Below, piece by piece: positions 1 to 5,955 of a DNA stretch of 7,162 nucleotides. Both the position numbers and the translations under genes were made by a program. The stretch spans positions 1 to 7,162 of the forward strand of contig JAITKM010000025.1 in NCBI GenBank assembly GCA_031278395.1. The letters are read 5' to 3'. Source of the DNA: Deltaproteobacteria bacterium. Its GTDB lineage: Bacteria > Bdellovibrionota_C > UBA2361 > SZUA-149 > JAITKM01. The notes beneath the pieces were generated by a model, which saw only the letters and a list, made by a program, of their open reading frames with translations, was not told the origin of the DNA and did no database searches. Each line of letters starts with the position of its first letter. The first letter of the stretch is position 1.

Positions 1-96
1 AAAATAAAACTTTTTACAAAATAAGTATTGACATTTAAATTAAAACTATATGGAGGGAAAAGCCGTTCTTGCATTTATCTATTTCTTACATTTTTT

Positions 97-149
97 AGAG
101 TAGCTGAATGCCATTCAAAAGGTCGGCGGTTCGAGACCGCTTACCTCCA
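97..149 (+). tRNA. tRNA-like 3' half (fragment or degenerate tRNA; anticodon loop reads GCC)
   Basis: From 3' to 5' this reads as the second half of a tRNA. A149 sits at the discriminator position and 142-148 is a 3' acceptor strand (TACCTCC). Positions 125-141 form a T arm, with a GGCGG/CCGCT stem closed by the loop TTCGAGA, and 120-124 is a five-base variable loop (AGGTC). Positions 108-114 (ATGCCAT) fit an anticodon loop with U33 and anticodon GCC, nominally glycine. The anticodon stem is poor: GCTGA against TCAAA gives only three pairs. AGAGT at 97-101 resembles the 3' side of a D stem, but no matching 5' D strand precedes it. TGGAGG at 51-56 can pair with CCTCCA at 144-149, yet it lies about 25 bases too far upstream for a normal tRNA. 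A run of T follows at 150-154. It could be a tRNA fragment left by an integration event, a decayed gene, or a tRNA with an inserted D-arm segment. A functional tRNA is doubtful. Confidence 0.4.
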
Positions 150-257
150 TTTTTCTTGTATAAGGTTGACTTAATCGTCGAATATTTAAAAAGGTTTCCA
201 CCGAAATTTATAATTAAAAGTAACCCTGTACCATAAAACCAATGTTGTTGCAGGAAC

Positions 258-773
258 TTATGAAGGATGAATTTCTTTAGGCGTGCAGCCGCAATAATTT
301 TGCCTGTATAATCCGTATTGTTTCGATAACTCCACTGTCCGCAAATATCCGTTTTTTTTCTTAAAGTTACTCAACAAATATTCAACCCCATACTTCCTGC
401 TTAAAACCTGCCCCAGCCCGTTAATCATCTCTGAGTTTTTATGAGGACTGACTGTCAACGTTGTCGCAAATATATCAAACCCATTTTCTTTTGAATATTT
501 TGCGACTTCGTTCAAGCGGTATCCTATACAAACTCTGCAGCGTTCTCCTCCTTCGGGACCATACGGAAGCTCAATAAAATTCCGCGTTCCTTCAACTATC
601 TTAATTCCCATGCTTGGCGGATAATTTTTCAGTTCTTCCAGTCGCCTTGCATATTCTTTATCTGGTTTTATATTCGGATTACAAAAATATACGGTTAAGT
701 CGTAGCTACCGCCGATTTGCTCAAATACACTTGAAAAGCAAGAGCAGCAGCAGGCATGAAGCAACATTCTCAT
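258..773 (-). CDS. queH: Epoxyqueuosine reductase QueH
   Basis: QueH (formerly DUF208) performs the last step of queuosine synthesis in the cytoplasm. It reduces epoxyqueuosine to queuosine at the wobble base of tRNAs with GUN anticodons, and is an alternative to the cobalamin-dependent QueG. Numbered from the ATG at 773, the protein has 171 residues. Cysteine motifs typical of the family are visible: LLHACCCSC at 4-12 (the family CC-x-x-C), RCRVC at 78-82, and YCGC at 160-163 near the end. The blocks CNPNIKP (31-37) and TLTVSPHKN (105-113) are also family hallmarks. These cysteines are expected to hold the iron-sulfur cluster and adjacent iron known in this family. The frame stays open to a TTG at 797, but AAGGAG lies six bases before the ATG at 773, which I take as the true start. 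Length is slightly short for the family but all motifs are present. It lies 171 bases downstream of glgB and probably has its own promoter. Transcription converges on the tRNA-like element. Confidence 0.93.
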   Translation of the reverse strand: MRMLLHACCCSCFSSVFEQIGGSYDLTVYFCNPNIKPDKEYARRLEELKNYPPSMGIKIVEGTRNFIELPYGPEGGERCRVCIGYRLNEVAKYSKENGFDIFATTLTVSPHKNSEMINGLGQVLSRKYGVEYLLSNFKKKNGYLRTVELSKQYGLYRQNYCGCTPKEIHPS

Positions 774-779
774 TAAAAT

Positions 780-785
780 CTCCTT
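780..785 (-). promoter_or_regulatory. Ribosome binding site that sets the queH start
   Basis: AAGGAG on the minus strand ends six bases before the ATG at 773-771. The upstream in-frame TTG at 797 would place this SD inside the coding region and has no SD of its own, so it supports the internal ATG as the start. This is one of only two clear SD sequences in the window. Confidence 0.75.
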
Positions 786-789
786 ATTT

Positions 790-804
790 TTAGGCAATGC
801 CTAA
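790..804. repeat. Perfect 15-base inverted repeat at the queH start region (possible operator)
   Basis: TTAGGCA-A-TGCCTAA is a perfect palindrome with 7-base arms around one central base. It lies between the candidate -10 box (809-814) and the queH SD (780-785), about where transcription should begin. A repressor-type operator overlapping the start site would be placed this way. As RNA the one-base loop would force some arm pairs open, so a DNA-binding site is likelier than a hairpin. No regulator is identifiable from the window. Confidence 0.45.
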
Positions 805-808
805 TTGA

Positions 809-838
809 ATAATAATTTTCTTTCTCTGGTAATACCAA
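809..838 (-). promoter_or_regulatory. Candidate promoter of queH
   Basis: On the minus strand, TTGGTA (833-838) is a 4-of-6 match to a -35 box and TATTAT (809-814) a 5-of-6 match to a -10 box, with an 18-base spacer. The start site would fall at or beside the inverted repeat at 790-804. The -35 lies within a small palindrome TGGTA-A-TACCA (827-837). AT-rich DNA yields such matches by chance, so this is a moderate call. Confidence 0.4.
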
Positions 839-919
839 AAAACTCCATCCATCAGCTGTCTGTTACAGCCTCAACCATCCCTCAAAATATGGAAGCTATC
901 CAAGTAACCCCATACCAGT

Positions 920-940
920 AAAAAAAAAGCAAAATCGCCT
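920..940 (-). terminator. Weak rho-independent terminator candidate after glgB
   Basis: A few bases after the glgB stop, the minus strand reads AGGC-GATTTT-GCTT: a four-pair stem including one G-U, followed by nine T in a row (928-920). The T run is convincing and the stem is short. If it works at all it would be a leaky end for the glgX-glgB transcript, with some readthrough towards queH. Confidence 0.3.
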
Positions 941-944
941 AAGA

Positions 945-2957
945 TTAATAGTCTAAATGTGGTTTTAAAAAAATTGTCGCCAAGGGAGGGATTGATAATT
1001 CAATACTATAATCTCGCATATGGTATGGCTGCTCAGAACTTCTAAGCAAATCAAAATTACCTACACCACTACCACCATAAACCTCAAGGTCACTATTCAG
1101 AACCTCCTGCCAATTACAATTGTATGGCACACCAATACGATAATTATACATCTGGAGCGGAGAAAAATTTGAAATAACAAGAACAGCATGTCTTTCTCGA
1201 TTAGTAAACCCTTCTCCTACTTCCTGCGACATATTAAATCTAACAAAACTAACAATATTTTGTCCTGCATTATTACAATCAATCCACTCAAAGCCTGCTG
1301 GCGAAAAATCCAACTCATACAAGGCTGGCTCACTCATTAAAAAATGATTCAAATCCTTAACCCAATTAAAAACTCCACGATTTAACTCCTCGTTTAATAA
1401 ATTCCAATTTAAACTTCGTTGATACCACCACTCATCCCACTCAGCTAATTCAGTCCCCATAAACAAAAGCTTTTTACCAGGATGCCCATACATATAACCT
1501 AACATGCCGCGTAACCCAGCAAATTTTTGCCAATTCGGACCTGGAAATTTTCTCAGTAAAGACCCTTTGCCATGCACAACTTCGTCATGCGAAAATGGCA
1601 AAACAAAATCCTCGCTAAAAGCATAAAACATACTAAAAGTTAATTTATCATGGTGATAAACACGATAAATAGGATCCTCCTTGAGATACGCCAAAACATC
1701 TGTCATCCACCCCATATTCCATTTAAAACTAAAACCTAACCCACCAGCCTGTATTGGATGCGACACTTTAGGCCAAGCCGTTGATTCTTCAGCAAACAGC
1801 AGCACATTCACAAACTCTTTTGCCACTGTTTCATTAAGCTTCTTAATAAAACTAAGTGCCTCTAAATTTTCATTGCCACCATATTGATTAGCTAACCACT
1901 CTCCAGCTTGACGCGAATAGTCAAGATAGAGCATTGAAGCCACGGCATCTAAACGTAAACCGTCAATGTGATATTCGTTAATCCAAAACAAAACATGCGA
2001 GATTAAAAAATTCACTACCTCAGGTCGCCCAAAATTAAAAACATATGTCCCCCAATCTGGATGGAAACCTTTACGCGGATCAGCATGTTCATAAAGATGC
2101 GTACCGTCAAAATACACTAACCCATGTTCATCTATAGCAAAGTGGGCTGGAACAATATCTAAAATTACGCCAATCTGGTGTTGATGTAATTTATCAATCA
2201 AATATTTAAAATCCTCCGGCGTGCCATAACGTGAAGTTGGAGCAAAATATCCTGTTAACTGATACCCCCATGAACCATCAAACGGATGTTCAAAAATTGG
2301 TAAAAATTCGACATATGTGAAACCCAAATGCTTTAAGTATTGTGGTAAAGTCTCAGCTAGGTCGCGATAAGTTACAAATGGAACAACTTCTGTTGAACAA
2401 ACTCTTTGCGCATAATCAAAAAACTGACTTTGGCTAAAAGCGTCAATTGGCATTGGAGCGTTATTTTTAAAATCAAACCAAGAAGCTAGATGCATTTCAT
2501 AAATATTTATGGGTTGAGTTTTAGGCGCGTGGCTTTCGCGTTGAACCAGCCAACTGAGATCCTGCCAAGCGTAACTTTGGTTTAGGTCATAAACTACACT
2601 TGCAGTTTGAGGACGAACTTCAGCTTGAAAAGCATATGGATCAGCCTTGGCAACTTTGTAATTATTAAACTTACTCTCAATAAAATATTTATAAAGATGT
2701 CCTGCTTGCACACCTGCAACAAACCCTTGCCAAATACCTACATGCGGGACATCCCGGATTAGACTAAGTTTATCTTTCCCCTGCTCCCAATTATTAAAAT
2801 CTCCAATTACTGAAATTGCTTCTGCATTCGGAGCCCAAACTGTAAAATATGCTCCTGGCACTCCGTCTAGCTCTGTCAAATGACAACCAAACTTTTTGTA
2901 GCTATAATAAAACTCGCCTTTTTGAAACTGCTCTATTTCGTAATTAGTTAATTGCAT
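945..2957 (-). CDS. glgB: 1,4-alpha-glucan branching enzyme GlgB
   Basis: GlgB (GH13, EC 2.4.1.18) cuts an alpha-1,4 glucan chain and rejoins it through an alpha-1,6 bond, creating the branches of glycogen in the cytoplasm. The 670-residue protein is complete. An N-terminal CBM48-type beta domain covers roughly 15-115 (WAPNA at 41-45, GDFNNW at 52-57). The GH13 barrel follows with all four conserved regions: DIVPAH at 267-272, DGLRLD at 332-337 with nucleophile D337, AEEST at 389-393 with acid/base E390, and SHDE at 456-459 with D458. A C-terminal beta domain ends the protein. It lacks the extra N-terminal module of the longer E. coli-type enzyme. Residues about 163-195 appear to be an insertion relative to common GlgB sequences, just before the conserved TYRDLAE block. 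The start lies 11 bases after the glgX stop without a clear SD, which suggests translational coupling to glgX. Confidence 0.96.
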   Translation of the reverse strand: MQLTNYEIEQFQKGEFYYSYKKFGCHLTELDGVPGAYFTVWAPNAEAISVIGDFNNWEQGKDKLSLIRDVPHVGIWQGFVAGVQAGHLYKYFIESKFNNYKVAKADPYAFQAEVRPQTASVVYDLNQSYAWQDLSWLVQRESHAPKTQPINIYEMHLASWFDFKNNAPMPIDAFSQSQFFDYAQRVCSTEVVPFVTYRDLAETLPQYLKHLGFTYVEFLPIFEHPFDGSWGYQLTGYFAPTSRYGTPEDFKYLIDKLHQHQIGVILDIVPAHFAIDEHGLVYFDGTHLYEHADPRKGFHPDWGTYVFNFGRPEVVNFLISHVLFWINEYHIDGLRLDAVASMLYLDYSRQAGEWLANQYGGNENLEALSFIKKLNETVAKEFVNVLLFAEESTAWPKVSHPIQAGGLGFSFKWNMGWMTDVLAYLKEDPIYRVYHHDKLTFSMFYAFSEDFVLPFSHDEVVHGKGSLLRKFPGPNWQKFAGLRGMLGYMYGHPGKKLLFMGTELAEWDEWWYQRSLNWNLLNEELNRGVFNWVKDLNHFLMSEPALYELDFSPAGFEWIDCNNAGQNIVSFVRFNMSQEVGEGFTNRERHAVLVISNFSPLQMYNYRIGVPYNCNWQEVLNSDLEVYGGSGVGNFDLLRSSEQPYHMRDYSIELSIPPLATIFLKPHLDY

Positions 2958-2968
2958 GCTTGAATCAT

Positions 2969-5131
2969 TTATCCACCAATAATTTTTTTAAGCGACACCT
3001 TTTCTAATTTAAATAAAGCAACAGACCTTGCCTCCAAAAGATAATTAGCTTGCGACGCAAAAAATTCAGTCTTTTCTAAAAAGCTATCATAACGCGTATC
3101 CATGACTAATTCCCAGCGCGCTAAATAACGCTTTTCAGGCAACTTAATCCCTACTCTATAGTCACTAGCATTCAGATAATAAAGAATTGTATCGCCTTTG
3201 ATTCTTTGCCCCTGTTCTCCTGGCTCGTCAATGGCATCACCAGCTAGGCAAACTCCAAGCGTTTTTAAATTATGATTTTTCCAATCGTTGTCAGTTAATT
3301 CTTCGCCCTGAACATTATACCAAGTTAAATCACCACCATTATAGATTGATTTTTTGATACCATTAAAAAATTTGCGCCTACAAAAAACAGGCTGAGATTT
3401 TCTAAAATTTATCAAATCCTTAATAAATTGCAAAAAATCAGTAGACTCAGCTGTTAAATCCCAATTATACCAATTAAATCTATTATCCTGACAATAACTA
3501 TTATTATTGCCCCACTGTGTTTGCCCTAGTTCATCACCACCACTCAGCATTGGTACACCAGCCGAAAACATCAAGGTTGATATAAGATTTCTCTTCTGAC
3601 GGAAACGCAATTTCTTTATCTCAGCGTCGTCACTTGGTCCTTCAATGCCACAATTCCAACTGTGATTATTATTTTCACCATCTTGATTGTTTTCTTTATT
3701 ATCTTCGTTATGTTTATGGTCGTAAGAAACTAAATCCTGCAAGGTAAAGCCATCATGACAAGTAATAAAGTTAATGCTCGCATAAGGTTTTCTACTAGAA
3801 GCTCCATACAAATCGCTACTGCCAGAAACGCGGGTTGCGACTTCACCTATCAGACCCGCATCACCTCGCCAAAATTTACGAATAGAATCGCGATAGCGCC
3901 CATTCCATTCGGTCCATAAGACAGGAAAATTACCAACTTGATACCCCCCCTCTCCGATATCCCAAGGCTCAGCAATTAATTTAACTTGAGATAAGACTGG
4001 ATCTTGATGCACGATATCAAAAAAGGATGACAATCTATCTACTGCAAATAACTCTCTGGCTAAAGCGCTGGCTAAATCAAAACGAAACCCATCAACGTGC
4101 ATTTCCAAAACCCAGTAACGTAAACTATCCATAATCAGTTGCAAAACTCTGGGATGCGTCATGTTGAGCGAATTGCCACAACCAGTAAAATCTTGATAAT
4201 AACCAGGACGCTTACTATCCATTCTATAGTAAGCTTTATTATCGATACCTCGAAAAGAAAGAGTTGGACCAAATTGGTCGCTTTCGGCAGTATGATTATA
4301 GACCACATCTAAAATAACCTCGATACCTGAAGCATGCAAAGCTCGAACCATCGTTTTAAATTCTCTGACTGCTGAATTCCAATCTGCCAATACTGCATAA
4401 CGATTATCTGGAGCAAAAAACGAAAGTGTATTATAACCCCAATAATTAGATAAGCCTTTTTCAATTAAAAACCATTCATCAATTTTATGATGAATGGGCA
4501 TTAATTCCAGCGCAGTAATTCCCAGTTCTTTAAGGTGCGCAATCACTTCAGGATGTCCTAGCCCGGTATATGTACCACGTAAATTAGGTTGAATTTTATT
4601 ATTTAGGTAAGTTAAGCTTTTGATATGGGCTTCATAAATGATTGTTTTATTCCAAGGTATATTAGGTTGATAATCATCACCCCAACTAAATTCTGAATCA
4701 ATTACTGCAGAGAGAGGAGCAATATTGGCATTATCACGAATATCTAACTCTAACACCTCTGCATAATTCTTGCCTGTTTTGTAATGATAACCAAACATCT
4801 GAGTATCCCAATGTAGATCGCGAGCAATAGCTTTAGCATACGGATCAAGTAAGATTTTATTAGGATTAAAAAAGTGTCCGGCTAACGGATTATATGGACC
4901 ATAAATACGATAACCGTAAAGCTGACCAGGGCGAATATCTGGCAAGTAGGCATGCCAAACGTTATCAGTATATTCTGTAAGAGTTACACGGGCATATTCT
5001 GACTTAGCGCTAATAGAATCAAAAAAACAAAGCACAACTTTTTCAGCATGTTCAGAAAAAATTGCAAAATTTACTCCTGCTCCATCCCAAGTTGCGCCAA
5101 GCGGATATGATTTTCCAGGCCAGATTCTCAT
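2969..5131 (-). CDS. glgX: Glycogen debranching enzyme GlgX (isoamylase type, GH13_11)
   Basis: GlgX hydrolyses alpha-1,6 branch points, preferably of phosphorylase-trimmed limit dextrin, releasing short maltodextrins during glycogen breakdown in the cytoplasm. The 720-residue protein is complete and near the usual family length. The N-terminus has the expected PLGATWDG block (10-17) opening a CBM48-type domain. The barrel carries DVVYNH (275-280), DGFRFD (347-352, nucleophile D352), AEPWD (387-391, acid/base E388) and CHDG (458-461, D460). The Asn-rich stretch around 474-490 and GGDELGQTQ (531-539) are typical of GlgX and isoamylase. The C-terminus is a beta domain. The ATG at 5131 matches the family N-terminus, although no SD precedes it. 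It is the first gene of the transcript that continues into glgB. No glgA, glgC or glgP is in the window, so the rest of the pathway must lie elsewhere. Plant-type isoamylase or TreX are alternatives; the motifs and context favour GlgX. Confidence 0.95.
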   Translation of the reverse strand: MRIWPGKSYPLGATWDGAGVNFAIFSEHAEKVVLCFFDSISAKSEYARVTLTEYTDNVWHAYLPDIRPGQLYGYRIYGPYNPLAGHFFNPNKILLDPYAKAIARDLHWDTQMFGYHYKTGKNYAEVLELDIRDNANIAPLSAVIDSEFSWGDDYQPNIPWNKTIIYEAHIKSLTYLNNKIQPNLRGTYTGLGHPEVIAHLKELGITALELMPIHHKIDEWFLIEKGLSNYWGYNTLSFFAPDNRYAVLADWNSAVREFKTMVRALHASGIEVILDVVYNHTAESDQFGPTLSFRGIDNKAYYRMDSKRPGYYQDFTGCGNSLNMTHPRVLQLIMDSLRYWVLEMHVDGFRFDLASALARELFAVDRLSSFFDIVHQDPVLSQVKLIAEPWDIGEGGYQVGNFPVLWTEWNGRYRDSIRKFWRGDAGLIGEVATRVSGSSDLYGASSRKPYASINFITCHDGFTLQDLVSYDHKHNEDNKENNQDGENNNHSWNCGIEGPSDDAEIKKLRFRQKRNLISTLMFSAGVPMLSGGDELGQTQWGNNNSYCQDNRFNWYNWDLTAESTDFLQFIKDLINFRKSQPVFCRRKFFNGIKKSIYNGGDLTWYNVQGEELTDNDWKNHNLKTLGVCLAGDAIDEPGEQGQRIKGDTILYYLNASDYRVGIKLPEKRYLARWELVMDTRYDSFLEKTEFFASQANYLLEARSVALFKLEKVSLKKIIGG

Positions 5132-5173
5132 AAATTGTAATAAATAATAGAACTACCACAATTAATATGTTAT

Positions 5174-5190
5174 TTATACTGATTATACTT
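5174..5190. promoter_or_regulatory. Divergent promoter core between glgX and the HD-like gene
   Basis: The 99-base gap 5132-5230 must hold promoters for both flanking genes. Its AT-rich core has a perfect -10 on the minus strand (TATAAT, 5182-5187) and a second TATAAA (5175-5180). On the + strand it has two TATACT boxes (5175-5180 and 5184-5189). The 7-base unit TTATACT is directly repeated at 5174-5180 and 5183-5189. No good -35 was found for either direction, so activator-dependent transcription is possible. Which boxes are used cannot be decided by eye. Confidence 0.4.
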
Positions 5191-5230
5191 CTCATGCTCC
5201 GTGAAGAGGCGACAAACGATATAGATAATT

Positions 5231-5791
5231 ATGGATTTTGTAAAGGAATTGTTAAACTCTATTAAACAAACATCGCCACGCTTAGCTGGTATTTTAACAA
5301 GAACCAAATTTATTTTCGAGGATAAATATACTTTAGAGGATATTATTCGGGCTTATAGTTATAGCTTAGCTAATGGTGGAAATTTAGAAATTGACTATAC
5401 TCGTCCGCCGGGACAGGCATATAATCCACGAGTTGCCAGAATTATGACAATCTTGATCCAAAATGCAAAAATTTATTCCGCCAGAGAGATTATAATTTCA
5501 GCTTTGTCATCTTGTTTAGTAAGAGAAAGAATTCTAACTGCTGAATTTGCTCCAGATGTTGTTCAGTCGGCAAAAAATATAAATTCTGCCTTAACTGAAT
5601 CAATAGAATATTTAAACAATTTAACTGAACAGGAATTATTAATTGCTAGCGTTCATTGGCTAGATAAACTCCGTCATTTACACTTGGCAAATATAGACAA
5701 AACTTCAGACTTAGAAACTAAAAATAAAACCACATTCTTTTATAACAAAATTTCTGTTAAATTTCCTGGTCTGGCGTTATATTTTTGCTAA
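5231..5791 (+). CDS. Hypothetical protein resembling a degenerate RelA/SpoT-type HD domain
   Basis: This 186-residue protein is mostly helical by appearance, with no signal peptide or membrane segment, so it is probably cytoplasmic. I do not recognise it as a named family. Its layout follows the N-terminal HD hydrolase domain of Rel/SpoT proteins. GQ-x-Y followed by NPRVARIM (65-72) sits where those have pYi-x-HPlrVA. ISALSSCLVRE (89-99) sits where they have aALLHDvvED. WLDKLRHL (143-150) sits where they have aDRLHNmR. If that alignment is right, the first metal His is missing, the HD pair is S93-S94, and the catalytic ED pair is R98-E99. Only the distal metal Asp is kept (D145). It would then be catalytically dead and perhaps a binding or regulatory protein. 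The C-terminal 35 residues lack recognisable features. It is transcribed away from glgX with a shared 99-base upstream region and no clear SD. The gene call is sound; the domain call is inference. Confidence 0.8.
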   Translation: MDFVKELLNSIKQTSPRLAGILTRTKFIFEDKYTLEDIIRAYSYSLANGGNLEIDYTRPPGQAYNPRVARIMTILIQNAKIYSAREIIISALSSCLVRERILTAEFAPDVVQSAKNINSALTESIEYLNNLTEQELLIASVHWLDKLRHLHLANIDKTSDLETKNKTTFFYNKISVKFPGLALYFC

Positions 5792-5888
5792 CATAAAATC
5801 CGATTTAACATCCCCCTAACGAATCTCACTAGGATAAGATATAAAAATATAGTCTAGCCTGTGCGATGTATTTTGATTTTATTAAGGT

Positions 5889-5935
5889 AAAAAAAAAAAA
5901 GCGAGGCGTAATAATAAACTACACCCCGCTTTTTT
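5889..5935 (-). terminator. Strong rho-independent terminator of the EF-hand gene
   Basis: Arms 5895-5910 and 5920-5935 enclose a nine-base loop. Read on the minus strand the 16 pairs are unbroken, two of them G-U. Read on the + strand those two positions become A-C mismatches. The minus-strand product also ends in 12 T (5900-5889) against only six T on the + side. The hairpin therefore suits transcripts from the minus-strand gene whose stop is about 20 bases upstream. Weaker use for the + strand gene ending at 5791 is possible. Confidence 0.85.
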
Positions 5936-5955
5936 AAATTGGTTACTACTATAAA

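Noticed and set aside
28-53. TTGACA followed by TATATG upstream of the tRNA-like element, as a promoter
   Set aside because: The spacer is only 14 bases, too short for a standard promoter, and the downstream element is itself doubtful.
160-257. Terminator downstream of queH
   Set aside because: Only 3-4 base-pair stems (for example TTTC-GGTG-GAAA) precede a T run on the minus strand; too weak to call.
97-773. Functional link between the tRNA-like element and queH
   Set aside because: QueH acts on tRNAs with GUN anticodons; the loop here reads GCC and the gene looks incomplete, so proximity is not evidence of a link.
774-797. Longer queH reading from the TTG at 797
   Set aside because: The SD lies inside this extension at ideal spacing to the internal ATG, and the family N-terminus begins right after that ATG.
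798-944. Remnant gene or riboswitch between glgB and queH
   Set aside because: All minus-strand frames are broken by stops, no protein family is recognisable, and only a 5-pair hairpin (855-869) is visible; no preQ1 riboswitch-like core was found.
1681-1887. Short + strand open frame opposite glgB
   Set aside because: It lies antisense to highly conserved GH13 barrel sequence, has no SD and no family resemblance; it is a by-product of the real gene.
5829-5857. Imperfect inverted repeat CTAG...CTAG after the HD-like gene as its terminator
   Set aside because: Pairing is interrupted and no T run follows; the stem does not qualify as an intrinsic terminator.
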